Translations under genes and position numbers: made by a program
Notes under the pieces: generated by a model
The model's database searches: none
What the model was told of the DNA's origin: nothing
Seen by the model: only the letters and a program-made list of their open reading frames with translations
Source of the DNA: Gnetum montanum
Taxonomy: Eukaryota > Streptophyta > Gnetopsida > Gnetales > Gnetaceae
Length of the DNA stretch: 64,000 nucleotides
NCBI GenBank assembly: GCA_015680685.1
Contig: MNCI01001985.1
Location: 35,006 to 99,005, forward strand
Reading direction: 5' to 3'
Part shown: piece by piece, positions 34,412 to 46,889 of the stretch
How positions within the stretch are numbered: the first letter of the stretch is position 1
Layout of the letters: every line of letters begins with the position of its first letter

Positions 34412-37400
34412 GACCCTTCGCCCCCTCCATTGTTTCCTGCTTTGTTAGGCCCTATGTTTTCACCTAGATCCTGCAAGATGGAGAAAATGAACTAATCAGC
34501 TAATGTTACAATAAAGACTCAAACAAAATAAATTGTAGCTACGGTAAAAAGTAATTCACCTGAGATGACCCCGTGTCTATTTCATGGGGTATCCAGTCTA
34601 GGCCTACCGCCAGGTGATGCAAGATCTCCTCTTACGTGATATCAACCTAATTTGTATCTCCCAGATCAGCGCTTGTAGCAACTTTCTCCTTCTCTATGGA
34701 TGTCCACCTTGGAGGTCCCAGAAGAAAGGCGGTAATGGCGGTTTCACCCGTAGGGAAGGTCACTTCCCTTTCGGGAGATTCGCTCACTGTCACCTATTGC
34801 ATGAACTTGTCGTAAGCCCTAGAAGCACCAATAATGTCAACGAATACCTCCTAGGTATGCGACTTGACTGAGGCATCCCTGTATAGGTTATGGTAGGTGG
34901 CACGTTCTAGCTTATACATATGCTTGTGGTTTTTCTATGCCTACTCCCACTCGTAAACCTTGGTACTGTAATCTTTCTAGTCTTGGTTCTTTTAGGCTAA
35001 CAAGTCCATTTGCATGCACTACTCTATTATCTCATGAGTGGCCTCGTTGTTGTGCTGCATTCCCGTCCAATACCTTGCGTAGTCAATGATAGCCGTGCAC
35101 CAAATACCATTGTTGGTATCCTGGGCCAACAGGAATTCATTCCTGGAACGAAGAGCTCCTACCTTGGCAGTCAGGTTGGCCTTCTCCTTCTCAAGTCTCT
35201 GAACCCATTTCTAGAGGTCTTCGTTCATGCACCTGCATTCCCACATGGAGCGTGTTGAGTACAAAACACATTGGCTTGCCTCTTCGTTTATGCAAAGAGG
35301 TACCTCAGTCACCTCTGGTGGGAATTCTGGCATGACATCGACCTTGATCACTTGTTTGGGGTCCCACTTGAGACTATTGCTACCAACTACACATAAAGAA
35401 ATGCATTAGTTGTAGCGGCATGGTGAATGCGACAATAACTTAGAGTCTAGCATAGCACTTTAACTTACCCACTCTTGAGTCGACCTACCTCAAATTGTCG
35501 ATCATGTCATCGAATTCCCCTTCCATGAAAGTAAATTTATGAGGGGTCTTGGCCCATGCCCATGGTTGCAAGCAGATCAAGGATAGGCTGGAGGTGTCAA
35601 CAATGGTGTCAAATGCATGGTAAAGACATGTTAGCTAAAGTGGAAAGAACCATAATAGCGCAAATTACAGTGTCAAGCTCCTACCTAGAAAATCCTCAGG
35701 GGTGATAGCGGGGGGTTTTCCCATCAGCACATTGTCAAATATGTGGTCAAACTCACTAGCATCCAAATGGAGCCCCTCTCCTTCTAGTTGAACTAATAGT
35801 GTAGCAACATCTTCGATGCTCATGTGTCCCTCCAGAACTGAGCTATTCTCTACAAAAAGGTCATCAATAAGGGCCTTTTCCTAGTTGCCAAGGGTGTCTT
35901 TGCCATTTGCTAGGCCTTTTTCTTTGTTGATAGGGGCCTCGTCTTCATCGGTGAAGACCACCTATTCACCATCCAAGGCCCTTTCTTCTATAGTAGGAGC
36001 CCCTTTTTCATCGGCCAAGGCCCCCTCCTCTATAGCAACATCTGTGTTTTCGCTAGTCACCCCCATAGTAGGGGCTGTTACCTCTTCTCCTCCTTCTTCC
36101 TCTTCTTCCTCAGCTGACAAAGCGTAATCACAATAAGTAGATAACATCAATTGGAATAGTTGTTACACTATGCTACACTACCTAGCGTAACATAGCGTAG
36201 CAAACGTAAAAAAAAAACAAAAACCACAAACCAAAAAACCTAAAAAATAACTCACCAATCGGAGGCTGCACTCTGCGAATTTTGAGTCACAACTTCTTCC
36301 ATCTTCCTTCATCTATGGGAGGTTCCACAACTAGAAGAGACCTCTTGCGCTACAATTTCATTATCATCGTCTCTTCAATGAGGCGTTCCCCCTTTGTCAC
36401 ACTACTTGTGGTAATTGGGGGTGCCTCTCCCACGTTTTCCTTGGTCCAAAAGTTGCATGCCACCTGATCCCTCATCATCATCAAGAACGATTCCCCGATA
36501 GCTTCTGGAGGATCCTCAGGTACAGAAGACTTGGCAAATCCATGGTTTGGAAATCTGGTTATGATCTTGTAGTACCAAAACCCCATTCTCACGGACTACT
36601 AAGAATTTCACAAAATGCCATAAGTAGGCTATGAAAAAGGCATGGTGCACGTTGAAACGGGACTCAAGCTTTCCATGAGGCTTGACCATTTCAACCTGCA
36701 TGCCTCTACAAAGATGCCTAGCCTAGTTGTAATAGGTCCCTTCTTCCATGACATCCTCATTATCTGAGCCTGCTCAATCCTGATGATTTTTCCTTGGGAT
36801 AGTAGCCTGAGGAAGGCATGGGCATGGAAGATAGGGTAAACTATTTTGGCCACCCATAGCGTAGCTTTCTCCATATAAATCTCCTTTCAATCCTTCGCAA
36901 CCCCTAGCCACTCCTCGATGTCCTCCTGATTGTGTGCATCTTTTTTAGATTTTTCTCCCACGAGGAGACCATCATAAGGAACACCAAAAAGATTAGTGAA
37001 TAATTGATTGTTGATATTAAATACTACACACACACTTTAAATACGTGTGCAGAAGTGGTCCTCCTTCTCGGAGAAGGAGTCGGCTAGGGAAAGCATCTTG
37101 GCAAGTGGGACACTCAGGTTAACAGCCAAAAAGACATTCATAAGCCTAGCCTCTTGAAGGTTATGGACCAGTGTGGTTGGGGCCCCATTGTATAGCCAGC
37201 ACTAGGTCTCCTCCACGTCCCCATACCTAAAGAAGAGGTTGGTTTCTTTGTGCTCAGAGGCAATTACACTCACCTCCTTGGATTTCTTTTCCACTAAAAT
37301 GATTCATAAACAAAAGAGAAAAAAGGGAAGAGGATTAGCACAAGGTAAACATCATTTGAACATTTAACAATGAATTCAAACTTTAGCATACCAGGTTTAA

Positions 37401-39182
37401 ACGACATGGGAAATGGTGGAATATCCACGAACACGTCTTCGGAAGTGAGTGGCTTGAGGGAGGTCCATTCCCTATCCAACCAACCAACTTCTTTACACTT
37501 CCTATAAAATTGGGAATACCAGGTTGGATAGGTTCTGAAATCACCCACAAATTGGCCTATCACATCGACACGCACATTCCCAGTGGAGGAAAACTCCCAC
37601 AGGGCCATCTGTGCTAATGCTAAGGTGTCACTGTCACCGTGGAAACCACTTTTATCAATAAAAAACCCGGTAACACACAAAAAAATGCATAAATACATGG
37701 TTAATACCTGTGTCTAGCGTAGCATGGATTACGTGAAAAAATACCTTCATAGAACTCACCCACGGGCAAAATAAATGGTTCCAAGTGGGTTCTGAAAGCA
37801 GGTGCCCATGTGACGGGCAACAAACAATGTGTTGTATAAGTGGTAGCACTTATACTTAGGCATTTCCCAAATCCAACTTAAGTGTCTTAGGCTTTTTGAA
37901 TGCTAGTTGGAACCTTTTGCCTACTTGCTCCCGATTGACCTATTAGTCAAAAATTTTAGAATACCTCGATTTGCCCTAGGCAATAGGGTTTCTGTGATCG
38001 TAGCTACTATCTCCATAAATAAGTGTGACCAAATGATCACACTAAAATGCTAGAGGAGGAACTGTAGAAAGTCTCGTGCACCCTCCCAAAACCATACTGC
38101 CTACCACTCCACACGTGTGTGGGGAGGAGGAACATTGGACACTGGTTCGCTAAGGCAGCATAGGACTCCTATGATCTCCAAGACAATCAAAATGGGTTTC
38201 AACATGACCCTGCATAACGAAGAACCAAACATTAGCACAATGAATTAGAAAATTTTACACGTAGCGTAGCATAACCCTCTAATTACGTGTAGCATAGCAT
38301 TACATTTTCATCGCATGTAGTGTAGCATGATTTCATCAGTTGCAAAATTAAAAAAAAAACAACAAACACAATGTAAACAAACAATAACAAAGAAAGCCTC
38401 ACAGCGTACATTGGTCATCAAACTTCACATAGTGCAACAACACTCAGATGACATGTAATGTAGCAAACATAAAGGAATAGGAAGACATGTAGCCATACAA
38501 TGACATAATAAACCCATTACTATGGCAAGCATAGCAATATGACAAACTCAAAAAAAAAACAAATTAAGCAATGTAGCAATATTGCAAGTTCAACAACGTA
38601 GCAAAGCGACGAATCTAAAGACATTCTGACATACAGGCATACCGCAATAAAATCACTACAAAGTACAAACAAGCAAGAGCTCATTGTGCTATGATCATCC
38701 CAACCATAATTTGACTGTACAAAATAATTTGCACGATACTACGATAAACACACGTCTCATCTGTTAAATCTTACAGACAGCCAAACCCTCCTGAGGGCAG
38801 TGCGTTATGCTAGCCATGTGCTAAGTTGTCAAAACTCGCCTAAATCCCCATGATAAGGCATTTGCAACAATAGCGGTCAAGGTGATACCACATGCAGCTA
38901 TAGCGTGACATCCGTATAGCCGCTGTGGCCAACCAGCAACAACGGTAGTGTAGCAACCAAAACAGTGATCAAAACAATGGCAAAATATGTGGATTTCATC
39001 AATAATGATTGCAGAAGTCTAAAAAAATACAAAGGCAGTGCAACAAATTACTGTGCAAATGGAGCCTCCTTACGTACTTCAATGCATGCCCGGGTCAGGC
39101 ACCCCAAAGTGTCATTGACTTCATCTACCTTAACAAGTCCTCGATGCTTACGTTTGCCTTTAGGTGCCATTGCTTCACTCAT
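34412..39182 (-). pseudogene. Element C accessory gene: FCP1/HAD-like plus coiled-coil (antisense)
   Basis: This is an antisense multi-exon gene of unknown function, homologous to the ones in B and D. The proposed start is the ATG at 39,182 (Lys-rich exon 1, donor GTACGTAAG near 39,070), with a TATA-like GCTATAGATAGG near 39,300. The HAD-like part near 38,215-38,090 reads KPILIVLEIIGVLCC; the first Asp of the catalytic motif is Glu. Then come QFVGDFRTYPTWYSQF and GWLDREW near 37,560-37,460, an FGVP-type block near 36,980, and RHFVKFLVVRENG near 36,600. Donors include GTGAGTTA near 36,250, GTAAGTTA near 35,465 and GTGAATTA near 34,560. The last exon, after TTGCAG near 34,470, encodes a Gly/Asn-rich tail ending in TAG. 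D has an intron at this last position too. Several stops are present. Confidence 0.65.
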
Positions 39183-39489
39183 GGATGCTGTTAGCTACTA
39201 CGCTACACAATTTTTCTTTTTCTCGGCATGATTGCACTACACTCTAGATGTGGACTCTATGCTCTAACAACGAAAACAATAATTTTACCAAGGGTAAACC
39301 CCTATCTATAGCCAACATGATGAAAAGAACTTGCCATTTTTGCACCCTGAGTAAGGTGGGATGCCTGTATAGCGTAACACTTTCATGCCATAATTTCACT
39401 CCAGCGTAATACCATTGTTTGCAGGTGGGGCCCAACCGAAAATTTCATCCCACCCCAAATTAGCAACTTACCTTTATGAAGCTTACACT

Positions 39490-39800
39490 ACCTATTAATG
39501 GTCCACAAAGATCTTAAACTAGCGACATTTTGCAACACACCATGGTCCGCAAAGACCTTAAACTAGTAACATTTTTCAACAGTACCTACCACGGTTCACA
39601 AAGACCTTAAACTAGTAACATTTTGCAATAGTACCTACCATGGTTCACGAAGATCTTAAACTAGTGCCATTTCGCAAAGCCTACTCGTTAGCAGTTCGCA
39701 AAGACCTTAAACTTGTTAACAGTCCACCATGACCTTAAACTGGCAAAGTCAATATCTCTTACATGTTCAAACCTGCTCATGGTCCATCAGGACCTTAAAT
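39490..39800 (+). repeat. Junction repeats before C reverse transcriptase
   Basis: Eight or so copies of a unit near GTCCGCAAAGACCTTAAACT plus AGTAACATTTTGCAA, of 35-60 nt period. They sit between accessory gene and RT, as the 50,795-50,975 repeats do in D. Confidence 0.85.
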
Positions 39801-39984
39801 TGGTAACTTGCAAAATTGGCCGAATATTTGACGATCATTGCATGTTTCATTATTACTTTGCAAGTATTCATTATTATGCACTATAGCTACAAACAGGTAT
39901 GACTTGACCGGGCTTCTCTTATTATGGTAGGTTGAACAAGATGGCCATGTAGCATGATCTACACTCACTTCTAACATTGACAGG

Positions 39985-40290
39985 TCCTCATGGCAAGCTT
40001 GCGAGATATCCAAACTTAGAGTTGATAGACTAGGATTCATCTACTGATAACATTGTAGTGTCTTTGGAAACGTCCCTAGATCAGCCTGAATACTTGGTCT
40101 AAGCCTTAGACTTAGAGGCCAGGAATGTGACCGAGGACCCTCTCATCAAAACACTGGTAATGACATCCAAGGGGAAAACAAAAACACTAAAACTAAGTTC
40201 CCTCCTAGATGAACAAATGCAAAAGGATGTATCTAGAGTCCTTCAAGACAACATCAAAGTATTCACATGGTCTTACAATGACATGCCTAT
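39985..40290 (+). pseudogene. Element C: N-terminal piece of reverse transcriptase
   Basis: The stretch NVTEDPLIKTLVMTSKGK...LKLSSLLDEQ and IKVFTWSYNDMP matches D (NITEDPLAKTPITMPD, EFAWSYMDMP) and B just upstream of the RT palm. Similarity stops at the codons for NDMP, where LTR H begins. The catalytic motifs are missing. Confidence 0.8.
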
Positions 40291-41977
40291 TGCAACTGAA
40301 AACATCGATGGTTGGAAAACAATGAGAGGTTGTCAGTCATGATAGTCTTAACCCCAGATCTGCGCAAGGGCCTTGCTGGATAAAATGGAAATGGGGCACC
40401 TTGAATGGTTTGGTCGATCAGACAGGGACTTAGTCGGTGTTAATATAACCTTTTGCAAATTAATAATTTGAACATGGGATTTATAGCATAAAGTAATCTT
40501 TAAAATGCAAAAGGGATAGAAAATGATGTAAAATGCAATGATAAGCAGGAAAACAAAGTAAAATGCTGTTAGAAAAATGCACCGCTTCAAGAATGTCCCT
40601 TCACTCTATCAAGGTGGATACAATTGGTTGCATGGCGCTAAGGGGTGTAGGGATCCCAAGAGTAACCAAGATGTTTAGAGTAAGATAGTTGTATGCTTGA
40701 ATGCGGACTCGAGAGTCAACAATGCAAAATGCTATGGGGGCTAGCAAGAAAGAGCAAAGTAGAATGCCAAATGAGAGTTCCAACTGTTTACAGTGTCAAA
40801 CAAGATGTTTACAATGCTCAGGAATACAATGCTAACTTTTTGCTTGCCAACCAACCAATTCACCAACCAGCTAACCTGCCTACCCTTTTGAGCATTACTC
40901 ATTGGGGTATTTATAGGGCCAAGGGAACCCAAAAGGTGCGCTTTGGATGCCACGTGTCCTGGGCCCATGTTGACTTGTCTATGCTACATGGACATGCATG
41001 ACCGTTGGATGAGCCTACCATGCCATAATTGTGTAGTTAGAACTTGGAGATGTGTGCCCGTTATGCAAACTAGTGAAGTGCATTGATGTAGTATAACTAC
41101 TTGCTACGTTGTGCTATTCTTTGTAGGGTAGCATGTTGGCATAACGTAGTGTCTTGCTACACTATGCTATGCTATGTAGCATAGCATAGCGTAGCCACCA
41201 GTTCAAGGAAAAAACTTGTGTTGTGTCCTGCTACATGTGTTAGAAACCTTTGAAGTGCTCTGACTACTTTTTGTATGCTTTCTACGCTATGCTATGCTAT
41301 GTAGCGTAGCAGCTAGCCTTAGTCGTGAAAACGTTGCCAATTTGCAAGCTTTGCTTTTTTGTAGTGAGAAACTTGCGAACTTGCTGATCCTGCCCTTTGA
41401 GATGCCTTTTGTTACTCTAGTAGAGTTGCTACGCTATGCTACGCTACGTAGAGTATTGTAGCATAGCAACCGACATGGCCTGCATTTTGTTGAGTTTGCT
41501 GTTTTCTAGTGAAGAAGCCATTGCTGAAGAACTTGGAGCTGAGCGAAGTAACTATTTTTGAAAGTCAGAGGTGCTGACTGAGTGCATTTGAAATCACTAA
41601 GTAGGCTGAGCCTTCTTGTCTTTCTCTCGCTACACTATGCTACGCTGCGTAGCATAGCATAGCGTAGCATCTTGTCTTGCAACAATTTACGGTTTACTGT
41701 TTGAAAAACTATCTCTTGAAGCCTGCTACGCTATATAGCGTAGCAAACTCCTTAACTAGAAAACTTGCCAAACTGTTTTGCACATTTTGAGCAGCGTCGA
41801 TAACTCTCCGTATCACTTCTGTGTAGGCTGTTAGCTGGACATATTACCCAGCTAGAAAATTTGCCAAACTGTATAGCCTAAACTTGAAACATCCATTTCT
41901 TGCTGAAGTGACATGACGTTGGCTGAAGTGCGATGACCTGGTGAAGCAAGGATACCCTACAAATTTAGGGTGTTTCA
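40291..41977 (-). mobile_element. LTR H (type I), 3' LTR of a minus-strand element
   Basis: On the minus strand it begins TGAAACACCC at 41,977 and ends GTTGCA at 40,291. It is preceded by a polypurine tract (41,978-41,990), so it is a 3' LTR. The left flank is C's RT, with CCTAT as the presumed target duplication. It matches C's LTR around the TATA (40,905-40,920) and at the U5 end. Palindromic clusters near CTACGCTATGCTATGTAGC recur near 41,165, 41,283, 41,425, 41,632 and 41,728. Confidence 0.85.
40905..40920 (-). promoter_or_regulatory. TATA box of LTR H
   Basis: GGCCCTATAAATACCCC on the minus strand, matching the C LTR TATA context at 22,851. Confidence 0.7.
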
Positions 41978-41990
41978 TTGGCCCCTCTTT
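41978..41990 (-). promoter_or_regulatory. Polypurine tract of element H
   Basis: AAAGAGGGGCCAA on the minus strand, directly before the LTR start, as in B and D. Confidence 0.85.
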
Positions 41991-43264
41991 GTCGATGTCT
42001 GGAGGATGGGCCCGAGAGACGTTGAAAAAGAATATGAAACACCATGGAAGACGAAATGCTAACATTGTTGTTCAGTGATTGCCAAGACATTGCTTAGCTG
42101 TGCTTGAGAGTGTTGCATTGGTTTTTGCAGGGGAAAAGACTTAGCAGGGAGGAAGGAGGTTCAAGAAAAGAATAAAGATGAAACTTAGTAGAATCCCTCA
42201 TCGGAGTGCTTATGAGGGAGTTTTCCACATGGTCATCTTTGTTTTTCGTTGACCTTCGACCTCTCGTCGAAATGCTTGGAGAGGATGATTACGAAACAGC
42301 TTTCACTCTTTTATGGTTTTACCTTTTGCTATTTTTCCATTTACATTTGCAAACAACCTTGTTGCAGGATAGGTGTTTCTTTCCTAGGATGAGTTGTGTT
42401 GCATTCTTATGGGGCTTTAACCTACCTATAGATGCTTCCCATACAGAGAGCTATGTTACGCATGTCATGGACTTTGTGGTTGAGCAAACAGGAGGGCTTA
42501 ATAGGCGTAAGGAAAAAATCTTGTAAAAGAGGGAAGCGAGGAGGAATTACGGATGCAAGAAGTAAGGTAAAGGGAAGGATTTTAGAAGGTAGGAGAGGAT
42601 GTACACTCTAGAGTAGCCAAGCTAGTCAAGACAACCACTTCGCAACATTGTAGCATTTGCTACTATGGTGAGACACACCTTCAGCTGACGCATCTCCAGA
42701 ATGCACCATGAAAACATGATAGAGAGAAAAATAGAAGAAACAACCATGATGCAAAATGCGGAAAAAGGTCTTGCTTGCTGCAAACATTGTTGAAGCTCTT
42801 GGACATCTTTGCTGGTGCATGGTGTCCAAAGTAGGAAGGCCAGCAGTGGCCTCGGTAGCATCCGCGTGGATGGGTTGGCATCGAAGGAGCAGGGAGTTGT
42901 TGTTAGTGCGGATGCTCTGGAATCCTTGCCTAAGGCATGCATTCTTAGTTCAGCTATGGGATCAGCTACCACATAGCTAAACGTTGTTTGAGCTCAGATG
43001 CTAGCAAGGAGATGGAGGGTAATAATATTGTCGAGTGTGTTTCGGGCTAAGTATAACAAGTGTCGAGTGTGTTTCGGGCTAAGTGTGCAGAGTGTTTGGT
43101 GTGTGAACGCTGAGAATTTTTCTAACTGTCCTGCGTGTACAATGTAAGCGGGAGAAAATTTGGCTAGGTATAAAATTATGAACCGTAGTTGGACGCGGAT
43201 GGCGATTTCGGGTAAGAGGAAGTCATCTCGGAATCGTTATGTTGTGTGTATTGTATGCCTTAGA
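41991..43264 (-). other. 3' region of element H fused to leader of element F
   Basis: No pol or gag is visible. The 60 bases next to the polypurine tract match the 3' regions of B and D. The stretch near 43,035-43,100 has two copies of GTCGAGTGTGTTTCGGGCTAAGT. An open frame at 42,206-42,526 has no recognisable domain. A deletion joining two elements is the simplest reading. Confidence 0.5.
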
Positions 43265-43707
43265 CAAGGTGATCCATGTTGGTGCGAATCGCAGCAAATT
43301 CGGCTTTGAAACAGGCTGGTTTTGGGTGTTTTTGTTGAAAAAACACTGTAGCGGTACTGTAGCAGTACTGTAGCAGCGTAAACACTATAGCAGCGTATAC
43401 GCCCGAACACTGTAGCAGGCGTAAAAACACTGTAGCAAGCGTAAAAAACACTATAGCGGGCGTAAAAGCATTGTAGCGGGCGTAAAAGCACTGTAGCAAG
43501 CGTGCAAGCGTAAAAGCACTGTAGCAAGGGTAAAAACACTGTAGCAACGTAGACGCTAGAAATTTGAAACAAAGTTAGCGTAGACGCTGGGGTTTAGTTT
43601 GGCAGCGTAGACGCTGTAGTCTGTTAGCAGCGTAGACGCTGGGGTTTAGTTTTGGCAACGTAGACACTGTAGTCTGTTAGCAGCGTAGACGCTGGGGTTT
43701 CAAATTT
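43265..43707 (-). repeat. Element F leader with gag start remnant and CACTGTAGC repeats
   Basis: On the minus strand the primer site is followed by arrays of CACTGTAGCAAGCGTAAAA-like units (43,345-43,560) and CAGCGTCTACGCTGC-like units (43,565-43,700). The leader ends at an ATG near 43,274 that reads MDHLV then a stop. A has the same MDHL start after its leader. Confidence 0.75.
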
Positions 43708-43726
43708 GGCCCTCCTTCTAGCGCCA
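43708..43726 (-). other. Element F primer-binding site
   Basis: TGGCGCTAGAAGGAGGGCC on the minus strand, 5 nt (GTTTT) after the LTR end. Confidence 0.85.
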
Positions 43727-43731
43727 AAAAC

Positions 43732-44861
43732 TGTACTGCCTGAAATCGTCGGTCCCTGGCTGGAACGGGAAACAGAGACCGCGGGATCGCAGGGCGAGCA
43801 CAGAAGACCCCACCTTCACCTAAGGGCATGCTGGAGTGCACGAAGGTAGGGTACCTTGGGTGGTCCACACGTGGATCAGACAAGGATTTCCCCAAGCGCC
43901 ACTGAAGTGTTATACGCCGGGTTATGCGTAAACAGAGCGTAAGCAGTGACACAAGCGCAGACAGCGTAAGCATAAAAGGGCATAAACATGGTTGGGCGTA
44001 AACAGCGTAAATAAGTATAGGCACAGTGTAAGCGTATATAGGCGTGAACAGTGTAAACAGTGTAAGTGTAAAGAGCGTAAGCAAGCGTAAACAGTGTAGA
44101 CGTATACGGGCGCAAACGGAGTGCGAACTTAAACAGGCGTAAACGAAGTGTGGGCCAAATTAACGTAAAACTGTAAAAGAACTTGCAACAAACGTAAGCA
44201 GTGGATTATAGAGTTAAAATGTTGTGCATCGGTCTAACGCAGTCGTGTAGAGACACAAGGCGGACGTAAAGCCCTGGTGGACGCAGGGATGCAGCTGGCT
44301 GACACAGTAGGCGGAGCGCAGATTGTGCTCGGTGTACAGAACTTCCAGCGTAAGTGTAAGTGTAAAGGGGTTTTTGCAGCGTAATTGCTCTGGGTCTGCT
44401 CTGGTAAAATTTTTGCAACCTTAAAAATGCGGAAAAATGGGCTATTTATAGGGGTAGGGCTACCGGGAAAAGCGGACTGGGAGACACGTGGCGTATAGAT
44501 CGGGCGCTTACAATTTAGAAACATGGTATACGCTGGGCGTATACGCTGGGCGTGGAATCGGATGGATGCTGGCGTATATGCTGGGGCGTGTACGCTGATG
44601 GATGCTGGGCGTCGACTTGCTTTAATTCTTGCTCCTGTTGCACCTGCTGAGCGCGCGTGAGACGTGTATGCAGAGCGTCGGGCGTAGACGCTGGGCGTAG
44701 ATGCTAGGCGTATACGCTGGCACAACACTTAGTAAAAACCAGGTGTTTGATTCTCAAAATTGCCCGGTGTGACTTCAAATGTAGCCAAAGTCGTCTGTGG
44801 GTCACGAGGATCTGCTTCTTGTCAGACAAATGCTAAACTCAAAGATTTTTGTGGTGTGTCA
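43732..44861 (-). mobile_element. Element F 5' LTR (type II)
   Basis: This LTR of 1130 bp starts TGACACACCAC at 44,861 (minus) and ends AGTACA at 43,732. It resembles the solo LTR most: the same TATA (CTATAAATAGCCC, near 44,444) and the same GCGTATACGC cluster near 44,525. It interrupts D's 3' LTR, whose remainder begins at 44,862; ATTAC is the presumed target duplication. Confidence 0.85.
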
Positions 44862-45848
44862 ATTACAGAATGAAAGTACAATGCACCGGTCTAACGTAGT
44901 TGTGACTGGGACACAAGGCGGACGAAAAGCCCCGGTGGATGCAGGGATGACTGTGAGCTGCTTCGCACTATAGGCATAGCGTAGAGGCTGTATGCTCAGT
45001 GTACACGGTTGTCCATTGTAAAAGGTTTCTACTCTGGTGCTCAGCGTCTCTGCTCTCTGGTGTGATCTGAATGTTTTTCCAACTAACCTGGTTCTAGTGA
45101 AAAATGGGGCTTTTATACAGGTTTTTGACGCTAGACTCGGGTTGGGCGACACGTGGTGCGTTGACTGGGTGCAAAAGCATAAAATTTACAAGTGTAAAAT
45201 ATGTTACATTTGGTGGGCGTATACGCTGGGCATATACACTGCATCTGGCGAGCGTAGACTGTGGGCGTATACGTTGGGTGTTTATGCTGGATGTGCTGGG
45301 CGTATACGTTGATGGATGCTGGGCGTATGCGAACTTGGACGTAGATGTTGTGGACACTGGCGTATACGCTGGGGCGTATACGCTGATGGATGCTGGGCGT
45401 ATGCGAACTTGGGCGTAGATGTCGTGGATGCTGGCGTATATGCTGATGTGCTGGGCTTATACGCTGGACCGTATATGCTAGTGTGTTGCTGCCTTGTATC
45501 GATTCTTGCTCCAGAGTGCTGTTTCCATGCCGTCTTTGGGGATTTCATGCCGGGCGTATACATCTGTTGTACTTTGCTGAGCGTACATGTGAGGCGTGTA
45601 CGCTGGGCATGTACGCTGGACATCTACGTTGGGTATATACGCTGAGAATTTGAGCATATACGCTAGGAATGTACACTTGGGCATATATGTTGGGCGTATA
45701 TGCTGAGACTACATACTTGGTGAAAATTAAGTATTTTGATCTCCGAAGTTGCCATGTGTGACACCAGATGTAGCTGTGGTCGTCTGTGGGTCTCAGGGAC
45801 CTGCTTGGTGTTGGACAAGTACTAAGCTCGAAATTTTGTGGTGTTTCA
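44862..45848 (-). mobile_element. Element D 3' LTR (type II), truncated
   Basis: It starts TGAAACACCAC at 45,848 and breaks at 44,862 where F inserted. Compared with the 5' LTR it lacks the last ~340 bp. It carries GCGTATACGC-rich repeats from 45,220 to 45,720 and a TATA-like TGTATAAAAGCCCC near 45,108-45,120. Confidence 0.85.
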
Positions 45849-45861
45849 TTGGCCCCTCTTT
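45849..45861 (-). promoter_or_regulatory. Polypurine tract of element D
   Basis: AAAGAGGGGCCAA on the minus strand, adjacent to the 3' LTR start. Confidence 0.85.
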
Positions 45862-46889
45862 GTTGACGTTTGGAGGAATTGACCCAAGAAGCATCGACAA
45901 AGAAGTGCAAAACACCACAAGCAACTTGATAGAGACTTTGTCTGTTGCCACTTAACTAGACGTCATCGCACCATGTTCGCTAGTACATGGGATTGGGAAA
46001 GTAAAATTTGTAACTGGTAAGAGAATGGGGATTGTGGGGACTAGTAAATGCCCAAGGGATTGTGCTTGGTGAAAAGGGGATGCTCTAGTGTGTGTCATGT
46101 TGATCCTTATCAATAGCCATTATTTAGCAGACTTGGAATCCATACATGTGATGTGCGTCCTTTGGCGGAACAAGACTCTTGGGTAGCATTCAAGAGAACT
46201 TGCTGGCAAGACCAAAGACACGGGAGGATGTGTTACATTCTTTGGAGGAATAGGGCCCTTGTTTAGTGTTTAGGGGGAACCTGTTGATGGAGAGCCAAAG
46301 TCATGTAATTGTATGTTTCCAGATTGTTTTTGACATGAGTACTTGGTTTCAAGATAATTTCCTTCCCGCCTGGGGCTTATATGGGAAGTGCTAGGTTTTT
46401 TTTTAGGAAGAAACTTTGCTTTGATTTTGTACTCATGCTTAAGTGCTATGTTGTGTGTTGCAACTGCTTCAAAGTGTTACAGTATGTGATAGTGTGCTCA
46501 AAGTTTTGGATGTACTGGATGTATCAAAGGTGCGGCTGAGTAGAGTGTGTCGGTGAATAGATAGAGAGTGTATCGGGAGATGGGGATGTACTAGCGAATG
46601 GTTTGATTTAGTCTCGTCACGTGGGCTGTGAACATTGCCCCATCTTGCTGCTTATGATGAAATCCATTCTTGTACGAATACCTCTAAGTGTCATCCTGCA
46701 AACACAATTCCAAGGAGACAAGAAAACCATGAGTGAATAAACGAGCTTAGACTTAAACAACAACTGATGGAATTTTAGGCAGCAATGTTGGTAGGATCAT
46801 CTGATGGCGGGCGATGCAGTGATTCTGATGAAGTTTGAATGTGGTTGCAAATTGATGAATCAACAATGAACTTGCCAGTTTATAGTCTT
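45862..46889 (-). other. 3' untranslated region of element D
   Basis: No coding signal. Its end next to the polypurine tract resembles B and H. Confidence 0.6.

Larger units (their letters stand above)
21626..40290 (+). mobile_element. Element C: Tat-like Ty3/gypsy retrotransposon with nested insertion
   Basis: Order: 5' LTR, primer site, gag N-terminal half (to about 25,137), a foreign block (25,138-31,533), gag C-terminal half and protease (31,534-33,880), junction repeats, antisense accessory gene (34,412-39,182), junction repeats, and the start of RT (to 40,290), where LTR H cuts in. The two gag halves join at equivalent residues of D's intact gag, so they belong to one element. RT, RNase H and integrase after 40,290 are not in the window. 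Confidence 0.8.

Noticed and set aside
42206-42526. 106-codon open frame as a possible host gene
   Set aside because: No recognisable domain, no homologue in the other elements, and it lies in a 3' untranslated region of a retroelement.
45037-45685. Open frames rich in YAQRIRPAYTP or GVYAG motifs around the D LTRs (also 60,905-61,606)
   Set aside because: They are translations of the GCGTATACGC repeat in the LTR; the frames overlap on both strands.
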